Assembly (NCBI GenBank): GCA_019242465.1
Contig: JAFAVL010000765.1
Span: 1 to 5,291, forward strand
Source of the DNA: Chroococcidiopsidaceae cyanobacterium CP_BM_RX_35
GTDB taxonomy: Bacteria; Cyanobacteriota; Cyanobacteriia; Cyanobacteriales; Chroococcidiopsidaceae
DNA: 5,291 nucleotides
Direction of reading: 5' to 3'
Below, piece by piece: positions 1 through 5,291 of the stretch. Both the position numbers and the translations under genes were made by a program. The notes under the pieces are model-generated. The model had not been told where the DNA came from, did not search any database, and saw only the letters and a program-made list of their open reading frames with translations. How positions within the stretch are numbered: position 1 is the first letter of the stretch; each line of letters begins with the position of its first letter.

Positions 1-1
1 T

Positions 2-1036
2 ATTCCCTGGACCCAAACCACACCGCTCAAGTGCGCCATTGACGGACATCTACACCAAGACATTCACCCTAAAGAAGTGATTGCGTGGCCGACTAACTTA
101 GGGTGGATGATGGGACCGTGGCTCATCTACGCCAGCCTGATTAATCGGGCAACCATTGCCCTCTATTATGGGACACCTACAGAGCAGGGATTTGGTCTGT
201 TCGTTCGAGATGCGCGCGTTAATTTGTTGGGAGTGGTGCCCAGTCTTGTCAAGGCTTGGAAAATGAGCACCTGCATGCAAGGGCTCGATTGGAGTGCTAT
301 TAAAGCCTTCAGCTCTACGGGCGAATGTTCCAATCCTCAGGACATGCTCTTCCTGATGTCCTTAGCAGGTTACAAACCCATTGTTGAGTACTGTGGGGGT
401 ACTGAAATTGGTGGGGCATATATCACTGGTACGCTGGTGCAGCCTTCTGCTCCCTCAACCTTTACAACACCAGCTATGGGTTTGGACTTTGTCCTCCTCG
501 ATGAAGATAGCTGTCTGACCGACAAAGGTGAGTTATTTATCATCCCTCCCGCGATCGGACTTTCTACTGAGTTGCTGAACCGCGATCATCACCAGGTGTA
601 TTTTGCCGATGCCCCCCAACTGCCCTGGTGTCCGAAACCCCTACGCCGTCACGGCGATCGGATAGAGCGTTTGCCCAACGGCTATTATCGTGCCCATGGG
701 CGTATCGACGACACTATGAATCTCAGTGGCATCAAAGTCAGCTCTGCTGAAATCGAGCAAATTCTCAATACCGAGGCGGGAATTTGCGAAATTGCTGCGA
801 TTGCCGTATCTCCTTTGGAAGGGGGACCAAGCCAGTTAGTTATCTATGTCGCGATCCCGCTAGATGCTCAGAAAAACAAAGAAGCGCTCAAGGCTTCCCT
901 ACAGGCGGCGCTCGGACGGCGCCTTAATCCCCTTTTTAAGATTTTTGACCTCGTGTTTGTTGAGAAGCTACCCCGCACTGATTCGAACAAAGTCATGCGC
1001 CGCGTGCTGCGCGAGCGGTACCGAGCTAATTCCTGA
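2..1036 (+). CDS. AMP-forming acyl-activating enzyme (acyl-CoA synthetase), 5'-truncated by the window edge
   Basis: Seen: the frame is open from the first complete codon at base 2, so the GTG at 77 is internal and the real start lies outside the window. The 344 visible residues hold the C-terminal half of an ANL-superfamily adenylating enzyme. Counting from base 2, they include the CGGTEIGG loop (about 131-138, the YGxTE-type AMP-binding motif), HGD (217-219, ribose-binding Asp), the GRIDDTMN hinge (233-240), GIKVSSAEIE, and LPRTDSNKVMRR with the likely catalytic Lys at about 330. Known: these enzymes activate a carboxylic acid as acyl-AMP and pass it to CoA. Much of the wording (AWPTNLGWMMGPW, GVVPS, CGGTEIGG, LNPLFK, MRRVLR) matches, from memory, plant peroxisomal AAE17/AAE18, which are roughly 700 residues, so about half is missing here. 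Inferred: a cytosolic acyl-CoA synthetase of unknown substrate, co-transcribed with the thiolase that begins 32 nt downstream. Family certain; substrate not. Confidence 0.93.
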   Translation: MPWTQTTPLKCAIDGHLHQDIHPKEVIAWPTNLGWMMGPWLIYASLINRATIALYYGTPTEQGFGLFVRDARVNLLGVVPSLVKAWKMSTCMQGLDWSAIKAFSSTGECSNPQDMLFLMSLAGYKPIVEYCGGTEIGGAYITGTLVQPSAPSTFTTPAMGLDFVLLDEDSCLTDKGELFIIPPAIGLSTELLNRDHHQVYFADAPQLPWCPKPLRRHGDRIERLPNGYYRAHGRIDDTMNLSGIKVSSAEIEQILNTEAGICEIAAIAVSPLEGGPSQLVIYVAIPLDAQKNKEALKASLQAALGRRLNPLFKIFDLVFVEKLPRTDSNKVMRRVLRERYRANS

Positions 1037-1058
1037 GCCTGATTTCCTAATACGTTAC

Positions 1059-1064
1059 GGGAGG
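1059..1064 (+). promoter_or_regulatory. Shine-Dalgarno of the thiolase gene
   Basis: GGGAGG lies 4 nt before the ATG at 1069, in the 32-nt gap after the acyl-activating enzyme stop. It is the strongest ribosome-binding site in the window and fixes the thiolase start. The short gap leaves little room for a separate promoter, which favours co-transcription of the two genes. Confidence 0.75.
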
Positions 1065-1068
1065 ATAC

Positions 1069-2259
1069 ATGCTGGAAGTCTATATTATCTCAACAGTCCG
1101 CACGCCCCTCTGTCGGTTTGGCGGTGCTCTGGCAGCTTTGTCTCCAGTAGACTTAGGTGCTCACGCGATGCAAGCAGCGTTAGTTCGGGCAGGAATCTCG
1201 GGAGAAGCTTTAGACCTGTACATCTTTGGCAACGTACTGAGAGCGGGGCATGGACAGCTATTGCCCCGCCAAGCAGCTCTCAAAGCGGGGATTCCCGACA
1301 CTGTGAACGGGTATGCAGTGGATATGGTCTGCTCCTCAGGCGCCATCGCTCTGATAAATGCAACTGCAGCCATTCAAGCCAAACAGGCAGAAATTGTTCT
1401 GGCTGGAGGAATGGAGTCGATGTCTCAGACCGGCTTTTTTCTCTCCCATAGAGCCAGATGGGGTTACAAATTTCTCTTAGGTACGCCGGAGCAGTTAACG
1501 GACCTGTTACTTTACGATGGGTTGACCGATCCTACCACTAAAGAAGAGATGGGAAAGCAAGCGGAGCGCGTTGCGGCCAACTATGGTTTCAGTCGCAAAG
1601 ACTTAGATGAGGTAGCACTTTATTCCCACCAACGAGCAACTGCAGCAACAAAGCGAGGTAGCTTTAAGAACGAGATTGCGCCAATCGAGGTTGAAACTTC
1701 CAAAGACAGACATCTTGTGGATAAAGACGAAGGAATTCGTCCCGATACTACCCTAGAGAGTCTTGCCAAACTACCTCCTGCCTTTAAGAAGGATGGGGTA
1801 CTCACGGCAGGGAATAGCAGTCAGATCTCAGATGGAGCCGCCGCTCTGATTTTAGCAAACCAGAGAGCGGTGGAAAGATACGACCTGAAGCCCATTGCTA
1901 AGGTGTTGGGTGGAGCCTGGGCAGCTGGAGAGACTTGGCGCTTTCCAGAGATGTCGATGTGGGCAGTCAAGAAGCTTTTAGAGAAGCTCGACATGACAGT
2001 ATATGACTTTGACTTGTTTGAGAATAACGAGGCATTCGCGCTTAGCAATTTACTCTTCAACCGGATGCTAGGAGTTCCTCCCGAGCGACTGAATGTTAAT
2101 GGAGGAGCGATTGCCCTAGGACACCCGATTGGAGCTTCCGGAGCGCGGATTGTCGTCACATTGCTTAACGCTCTGAAAGAACGAAATAAAATTTTGGGTA
2201 TGGCAGCCTTATGCCACGGAATGGGTGGCGGTATGGCGATCGCACTCAAGCGGCTTTAG
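1069..2259 (+). CDS. Thiolase (acetyl-CoA C-acyltransferase family)
   Basis: Seen: a complete 396-residue protein, normal for a bacterial thiolase. The N-terminus IISTVRTPLCRFGGAL is typical. The nucleophile is Cys88 in DMVCSSGAIAL, NEAFA starts at Asn320, GHPIGASGAR carries His352, and the C-terminal Cys382 sits in ALCHGMGGGMA, which fits the thiolase signature. All four catalytic positions (C88, N320, H352, C382) are intact, so it should be active. Known: the family either cleaves 3-ketoacyl-CoA or condenses two acetyl-CoA to acetoacetyl-CoA. Context: ATG at 1069 with GGGAGG 4 nt upstream, 32 nt after the acyl-activating enzyme. No acetoacetyl-CoA reductase (phaB) follows, so a polyhydroxybutyrate role (phaA) is not supported by the neighbourhood. 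The pairing with an acyl-CoA synthetase suggests acyl-CoA chain shortening or acetoacetyl-CoA formation, but the direction cannot be read from sequence. Cysolic location is expected because no signal peptide is seen. Confidence 0.95.
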   Translation: MLEVYIISTVRTPLCRFGGALAALSPVDLGAHAMQAALVRAGISGEALDLYIFGNVLRAGHGQLLPRQAALKAGIPDTVNGYAVDMVCSSGAIALINATAAIQAKQAEIVLAGGMESMSQTGFFLSHRARWGYKFLLGTPEQLTDLLLYDGLTDPTTKEEMGKQAERVAANYGFSRKDLDEVALYSHQRATAATKRGSFKNEIAPIEVETSKDRHLVDKDEGIRPDTTLESLAKLPPAFKKDGVLTAGNSSQISDGAAALILANQRAVERYDLKPIAKVLGGAWAAGETWRFPEMSMWAVKKLLEKLDMTVYDFDLFENNEAFALSNLLFNRMLGVPPERLNVNGGAIALGHPIGASGARIVVTLLNALKERNKILGMAALCHGMGGGMAIALKRL

Positions 2260-2327
2260 AAACGGTTTATAAATAGAACATCAAGCCGTTTTGTAGGTTC
2301 TAGTGCGATGGTTGTTACTGAGGCGAA

Positions 2328-2436
2328 CAGCATTAGCCGAATCATCAACGCACAAATTATCCCCTCATAATTTTCAGGTAACACTTCATAATCAAGGGCA
2401 TAACACTCGGGCATTGTCTAGCCAGGCGAAGGACTG
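2328..2436 (-). pseudogene. IS5-type transposase, C-terminal remnant with frameshift
   Basis: Seen: on the minus strand the frame coming from the IS1-type remnant reads QSFAWLDNARVL. One extra base at about 2400 shifts the reading, and the new frame gives ALDYEVLPENYEGIICALMI then RLML. Joined, this matches the C-terminal signature of IS5-family DDE transposases (ERSFAWLxxxRRLxxDYE, LPExxE, MIRLMLRRL), recognised from memory. The Glu of the catalytic triad normally lies just before SFAW and would be at or beyond the junction, so no active site remains. After RLML the expected RRLA ending is lost. The shifted frame stays open to a stop at 2256-2258 inside the thiolase end, but that tail is not transposase-like. 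This is a decayed fragment without function. Confidence 0.6.
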
Positions 2437-2574
2437 CTTGACTTCAGCAGGGTAACCTCTTTGGGTGAATGATGCTCTCCAAATGCGACCGCACTCATTA
2501 CATTTAAATCTTTGTTTTCCATCTTGATGACCGAACTTCCGGCTCTTAGAAGAAATACACCTTGGACAGTTCAT
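2437..2574 (-). pseudogene. IS1-type transposase, N-terminal zinc-ribbon remnant
   Basis: Seen: read on the minus strand from ATG at 2574, the first 46 residues contain a Cys4 zinc ribbon, CPRC (C3, C6) and CNEC (C25, C28), with GKQRFKC between them, followed by RGYPAEVK. Known: this is the DNA-binding N-terminus (InsA-like) of IS1-family transposases common in cyanobacteria, in which EVKQ-like wording leads into a helix-turn-helix and then the DDE catalytic domain. Odd: after EVK the IS1 similarity stops and the frame runs without a break into a piece of an IS5-type transposase, ending at a stop in 2392-2394 after 60 residues. Everything catalytic is absent, so it cannot transpose by itself. 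The small ORF could at most encode an isolated zinc ribbon. No clear ribosome-binding site precedes it. Confidence 0.7.
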
Positions 2575-2706
2575 CTATACAATTAAGCTTTCCATTCTCC
2601 ATCTATTCTACCTAAGCAACTGTTTAAACTGAAACGTCCTAACTAGGGTAGTGCATCTAGCTTGGCAGCAGTTAAGCTGACAATATCCCTTGCAGGAATA
2701 ACGACT

Positions 2707-3360
2707 GTGCTTTACCCTCTAACCACTTACTATCCGCTCTCCGTTGGTAATCGTTGGTACTATACGGCACCGCCGCGTTGGGGAGGAGATTATATTTCTC
2801 GTATTGAAGAGGGTCCATCATTACCCCTCGGAAATACCGTGCGTCATTTTGATGCGACTAATGCGGCTAAAGTTTTGTGCTACCTGTCAATTAGAGGAGG
2901 GTTATACTATCTGCGTGAAGAGTTCTCAGATGGCTTTTCCTATGTTGAGTTCGAGCAACCAATCCTATGGTTTCCCGATCCGCTCCAAATTGGACCACAG
3001 GTGAACATCACAACAAGTTTCACACGGTACTTTCAGGATAGCTCAACTCGTCAAGGTGAATTCACATTGTGGCAAAAGATTGCTGCTCTCGAAGATGTAC
3101 AAGTGACGGCAGGCTTATTTGAGCAATGCTTGCGTGTTGTCGGCAGAACTCGCTGGACATTTGATGATGGTCGTCAAGCTTGTAGCGAAACGCTCTATCA
3201 CTATGCTCCTGACGTTGGCGTTGTCAAAGCGACCGCTCGCTTTATTTTGTATGACAGCCAGGGACAGGAAACGGTTAATCGACTGGTTGAAACCGATTTG
3301 AAATCTGCAGTAGTGAAGGGCAAACAAATTCCGGCGTCGCAGGTTAAGCAGTTGCTTTAG
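2707..3360 (+). CDS. Uncharacterised protein with YYPLxVGNRW segment
   Basis: I do not recognise a named family. Seen: the GTG at 2707 gives 217 residues and has AGGA (2694-2697) 9 nt upstream. The frame is open further back to a TTG at 2662 (232 residues), which lacks a Shine-Dalgarno and sits next to the presumed IS end. The protein starts with TTYYPLSVGNRWYY, wording found at the mature N-terminus of many uncharacterised bacterial secreted or lipoprotein-like proteins. It is rich in aromatic and beta-strand-like segments (GGLYYLREEF, EFTLWQKIA), with YAPDVGVVKA near residue 175 and a basic C-terminal tail. No membrane helix or catalytic motif is evident. With the TTG start, a weakly hydrophobic leader (ISLAGITTVLYP) appears, but it has no clear cleavage site. 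An original signal peptide may have been lost to the upstream IS. It is real coding sequence by length and composition; function unknown. Confidence 0.72.
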   Translation: MLYPLTTYYPLSVGNRWYYTAPPRWGGDYISRIEEGPSLPLGNTVRHFDATNAAKVLCYLSIRGGLYYLREEFSDGFSYVEFEQPILWFPDPLQIGPQVNITTSFTRYFQDSSTRQGEFTLWQKIAALEDVQVTAGLFEQCLRVVGRTRWTFDDGRQACSETLYHYAPDVGVVKATARFILYDSQGQETVNRLVETDLKSAVVKGKQIPASQVKQLL

Positions 3361-3390
3361 GGGTAAGGGGATCGTTTTAAACCTTAGGTA

Positions 3391-3550
3391 CCAGCCACAA
3401 TTCCCACAATTAGCGCACAATGATAATCGGAACAACCTTCACTTGTCCGTTCAGTGTTGCGATCGCAACAGCTAACCCGATATTGCGGGCAATAACTGCA
3501 ACCGCGATCCCGGACTGAATATCTGGAGCTAAGCCAATACCTAGGAGATG
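3391..3550 (-). repeat. Direct repeat copy 1 (displaced BASS 3' segment)
   Basis: These 160 bases align with 4438-4598 (161 bases), with seven substitutions and one missing base (after 3417), about 95% identity. All seven differences are transitions. The segment corresponds to BASS residues 220-273 (HLLGIGLAPD through GIVAG) but here is attached to the DUF202 pseudogene. Similarity stops sharply at 3550/3551, and at the other end a few bases beyond 3391. The single-base loss truncates the frame at 3410-3412. Confidence 0.93.
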
Positions 3551-3883
3551 GTTGACAGCATAACTCGGTCTGTATAGGTAATCCTCTCGCTCTAATGATT
3601 TGACCTCGTTTAGGTAGCTAATAGTGATTAGAGCTAAAAGAAAAATACCTAAGGCGATCGCACTCAAACCAATAACGTGAGTCAGCTGTGTGTTGATTGC
3701 TGAGCTATTCTTAGGCAACGACTGATGCACTGCTTCGAAGATGCTATCAAACGCGACACCAAACCCGAGCAGAGATAAGCAATACTGAATTCAGCTTGTC
3801 AATGTTCGTTCAGCTGCTTCTCGATTGCGTTCTTTTGCCAATTCAGTAGTTTCATTGGTTGGTCCGTGGGGAGTAGGGCTCAT
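3410..3883 (-). pseudogene. DUF202 membrane protein fused to a BASS fragment; nonsense-disrupted
   Basis: Seen: from ATG at 3883 (GAGA about 8 nt upstream) the frame reads a second DUF202 protein, ELAKERNREAAERTLTS, then TGA at codon 31 (3791-3793), then IQYCLSLLGFGVAFDS in the same frame. The intact neighbour has Trp at the matching place (ERTLMAWIRTCLSL), so a TGG-to-TGA transition explains the stop. After the stop, membrane segments 1 (about 35-45) and 2 (about 70-90) are still readable. From codon 112 (3550) the third DUF202 segment is replaced, in frame, by HLLGIGLAPDIQSGIAVAVI, copied from the BASS transporter. A 1-nt deletion then ends the frame at 3412-3410. Its N-terminus starts 33 nt after the intact DUF202 gene, so the ancestral order was BASS, DUF202, DUF202. 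An internal GTG at 3730 could in principle start a 106-residue piece, but without a plausible ribosome site. Almost certainly non-functional. Confidence 0.87.
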
Positions 3884-3916
3884 GATAAATTCTCTAGGTA
3901 GAGAGGAGGAATTCAA

Positions 3917-4330
3917 TTAAGCAGAAGCTCTGAGCAAAATTCCCACAAAGGCAAAGATACCAATGCAGATTAATCCAATTGCCACTGTCAATCCTAGAGA
4001 GCGACGCGGTGTATAGAAATAATCGGAATCGCGCTGGATATGTTGTAGTTCCTTGCGATGTTCGAGCGCTGCAACGAGCATGGCATAGATGCCTAGGACA
4101 ATGAAAGCAAGACCTAATATGCGAGAAAGACGTACGGGGTTGATGTCTTTAGCCACTTCTAGTTTTTCGATGGCACTGACAATTCTATCAATGCCAAAGC
4201 CAAAGCCAATCAGCGAAAGGCAAGTGCGAATCCAGGCCATTAAAGTGCGCTCGGCGGCAGCACGGTTACGCTCTTTAGCAAGTTCGGCTTGAATATTCGG
4301 TGGTTTGAGAGTAGGGGTAGGGTCATTCAT
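3917..4330 (-). CDS. DUF202 family inner-membrane protein (YidH-like)
   Basis: Seen: 137 residues from ATG at 4330. A TTG two codons upstream is possible, but the ATG has GAGAG at good spacing. After a hydrophilic N-terminus come KERNRAAAERTLMAWIRTCL (19-38), the hallmark of the family, and three predicted membrane segments at about 33-50, 69-89 and 111-133. A charged loop (EHRKELQHIQRDSDYFYTPRR) lies between the last two. Length is normal for the family. Known: DUF202 proteins are small bacterial inner-membrane proteins of unknown biochemical role, and in cyanobacteria often occur as adjacent pairs. Context: it begins 67 nt after the BASS transporter stop, and a second, now broken DUF202 gene follows 33 nt later, so it is probably co-transcribed with the transporter. 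A role as a transporter partner is inference only. Confidence 0.92.
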   Translation of the reverse strand: MNDPTPTLKPPNIQAELAKERNRAAAERTLMAWIRTCLSLIGFGFGIDRIVSAIEKLEVAKDINPVRLSRILGLAFIVLGIYAMLVAALEHRKELQHIQRDSDYFYTPRRSLGLTVAIGLICIGIFAFVGILLRASA

Positions 4331-4397
4331 AGTCAACTCTCAGTTAAATATACGGAGAAGATGCAACAGCAGCATCAATCGGAGATTCTGCTTGGAA

Positions 4398-5255
4398 TTA
4401 AGCAATCTTCTGCTTCATCCACACCGAGTAGGGTACTCCAGCCACAATTCCCACAATCAGCGCACCAATGATAATCGGAATAACCTTCACTTGTCCGTTC
4501 AGTGTTGCGATCGCAATAGCTAACCCGACATTGCGGGCAATAACTGCAACTGCGATCCCGGACTGAGTATCTGGAGCTAAGCCAATACCCAGGAGATGCC
4601 CGATTGTCAGTCCCAACAGGGTCAGTACAATTGTGATCATGAGTGGCTTTATGCCTAATGTTGGAACAACATCTAGGCTCACGACCAGGATTAGAAGTGC
4701 CATGACAACGAACAGCGTATTGGCGATCGTTTTGAGAAAACTGTTAATCTCGTCGGCTAAATCTTTCCAAATGGTGCGAATGGCTAATCCAATGCTAAGA
4801 GGCAAGAACTGTACGATTCCGACTTGCTTTGCCACTTGCAACAAATTGATGCTGAGACGCTCGGCAGGGAACAGCAGGTTGAAGAGCTGCAATGTTAAAG
4901 GAGTAACAACAATGGCGAGCAGCGCCAGCGTTACCTGAAGACTGATGACATATTCCATTCGTGCTCCTGCCATACCCGCCCGTCTTGTTAAGAGTGCAGG
5001 ACCTGGTGAGGCAATCAGTAAGATTAATGCGATTTCAAAGGAGACTGGTAGATTGAGCGCGTAAAGTGTTAATACCAACACAATGATTGGCAACACAATA
5101 ATAGCGAGGAGTGATCGCCCCAACAACCCTGGTTTCTGCCAGAAATCCAGCAGGTTTTGAAGGGGTAGCTCAATTCCCAGCGCGAGCATGATGGAGAATA
5201 CGGTGAGGGAGGCAAGATTTTGTACAATTTGACTGTTTAAATTGAAAATTTCCAT
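4398..5255 (-). CDS. BASS-family transporter (bile acid:sodium symporter-like, SBF domain)
   Basis: Seen: 285 residues from ATG at 5255 to TAA at 4398. Nearly the whole protein is hydrophobic, with about nine membrane segments (for example 14-36, 47-67, 73-87, 103-122, 180-195, 205-225, 232-251, 257-276). Family features are LALGIELPLQNL (24-35), the ASPGPALLTRRAGMAGA crossover (82-98), and TQSGIAVAVIARNVGLAIAI (230-249), which corresponds to the sodium/substrate-site helix with its conserved Asn242. Known: BASS proteins use the sodium gradient to import organic anions such as bile acids, pyruvate or other carboxylates. Sequence does not give the substrate here, and it is not obviously SbtA, the bicarbonate carrier. 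Weak ribosome site AAGG about 10 nt upstream; only 36 bases of upstream DNA are visible, so no promoter call is made. It is first of a minus-strand cluster with DUF202 genes. Residues 220-273 are duplicated in the downstream pseudogene. Confidence 0.92.
   Translation of the reverse strand: MEIFNLNSQIVQNLASLTVFSIMLALGIELPLQNLLDFWQKPGLLGRSLLAIIVLPIIVLVLTLYALNLPVSFEIALILLIASPGPALLTRRAGMAGARMEYVISLQVTLALLAIVVTPLTLQLFNLLFPAERLSINLLQVAKQVGIVQFLPLSIGLAIRTIWKDLADEINSFLKTIANTLFVVMALLILVVSLDVVPTLGIKPLMITIVLTLLGLTIGHLLGIGLAPDTQSGIAVAVIARNVGLAIAIATLNGQVKVIPIIIGALIVGIVAGVPYSVWMKQKIA
4438..4598 (-). repeat. Direct repeat copy 2 (within the intact BASS gene)
   Basis: This is the source copy of the 160-bp repeat at 3391-3550, in the same orientation and about 1.05 kb away. 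It encodes BASS residues 220-273 in an intact frame and contains a HIP1 octamer (4507-4514) that is also kept in the other copy (3459-3466). Confidence 0.93.
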
Positions 5256-5291
5256 GAGATTGATGCCTTGTGTAATCAGAGGTATGTAACT

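Larger units (their letters stand above)
2328..2660 (-). mobile_element. Composite insertion-sequence scar
   Basis: This stretch between the thiolase and the next plus-strand gene holds remnants of two unrelated transposases in the same orientation: an IS1-type 5' end (2437-2574) and an IS5-type 3' end (2328-2436). At 2645-2660, read inward on the minus strand, lies CTAGATGCACTACCC, which loosely resembles an IS1 terminus (E. coli IS1 begins GGTGATGCTGCC). It is about 80 bp upstream of the transposase ATG, a plausible position for a left end. No matching right-end inverted repeat or target duplication was found, and neither transposase is complete. Outer limits are approximate. The flanks 2260-2327 and 2575-2644 contain nothing recognisable. 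Confidence 0.5.

Noticed and set aside
864..1451. A 195-codon plus-strand open frame overlapping the acyl-activating enzyme and thiolase
   Set aside because: It runs out of frame through two strongly conserved enzymes, is rich in Arg, Ser and Cys, and resembles no protein family.
1821..2249. A 142-codon minus-strand open frame within the thiolase
   Set aside because: It is antisense to the most conserved thiolase motifs and has shadow-frame composition; no family resemblance.
2251..2292. Possible terminator after the thiolase: CGGCTT/AAGCCG (or AAACGG/CCGTTT) arms followed by TTTT
   Set aside because: The stem is only 6 bp with a 20-26 nt loop, overlaps the stop codon and has a short T run; not convincing as a rho-independent terminator.
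3115..3435. Minus-strand open frame opposite the 3' end of the unknown gene
   Set aside because: It overlaps the plus-strand gene antisense and has no recognisable domain; its end lies in the decayed repeat copy.
3791..3793. TGA in the DUF202 pseudogene as recoded selenocysteine or programmed readthrough
   Set aside because: The family position is Trp, no stem-loop suited to recoding is apparent just downstream, and a second lesion (frameshift near 3417) points to decay.
4360..4376. GATGC...GCATC hairpin between the BASS and DUF202 genes
   Set aside because: Five-base stem, no T tract, no conserved regulatory motif; likely chance.
1..5291. CRISPR array, tRNA, rRNA or phage defence genes
   Set aside because: No short regularly spaced repeats, no tRNA-like cloverleaf signatures, and no defence-family motifs were seen on either strand; the only long repeat is the duplicated BASS segment.

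Overview
The window looks like cyanobacterial chromosome. It carries four copies of the HIP1 octamer GCGATCGC (2236-2243, 3459-3466, 3654-3661, 4507-4514), where chance predicts well under one in 5.3 kb. The protein families (a plant-AAE17/18-like acyl-activating enzyme, paired DUF202 membrane proteins, a BASS transporter) fit that assignment. Base composition is moderate. No genus can be named from the sequence alone.

Left part, plus strand (2-2259): the 3' half of an AMP-forming acyl-activating enzyme is followed after 32 nt by a complete thiolase that has its own strong Shine-Dalgarno. They probably form one operon. One enzyme would make an acyl-CoA thioester, and the other would cleave or condense acyl-CoA.

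Middle (2260-2661): there is no intact gene here, but there is a minus-strand scar of two different transposases. An IS1-type zinc-ribbon N-terminus runs directly, in frame, into the frameshifted C-terminus of an IS5-type DDE transposase. A candidate IS terminus at about 2645-2660 lies just before a plus-strand gene for an unrecognised protein of about 217 residues (2707-3360) that contains a YYPLxVGNRW segment.

Right part, minus strand (5255 down to 3410): a complete BASS-family (bile acid:sodium symporter-like) transporter is followed by an intact DUF202 membrane protein. Next comes a second DUF202 gene that is now a pseudogene. It has TGA in place of the conserved tryptophan of its ERTLxxW motif. 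Its 3' end has been replaced by about 160 bp copied from the 3' region of the BASS gene (7 substitutions and one 1-nt deletion against the intact copy, about 95% identity). The cluster thus holds one working transporter, one working DUF202 protein and one decayed DUF202::BASS fusion, with 160-bp direct repeats about 1.05 kb apart. The plus-strand gene ending at 3360 and the minus-strand cluster ending at 3410 converge.

No tRNA, rRNA, CRISPR array or convincing rho-independent terminator was seen. The most notable content is the layered gene decay: a chimeric transposase scar and a chimeric membrane-protein pseudogene.
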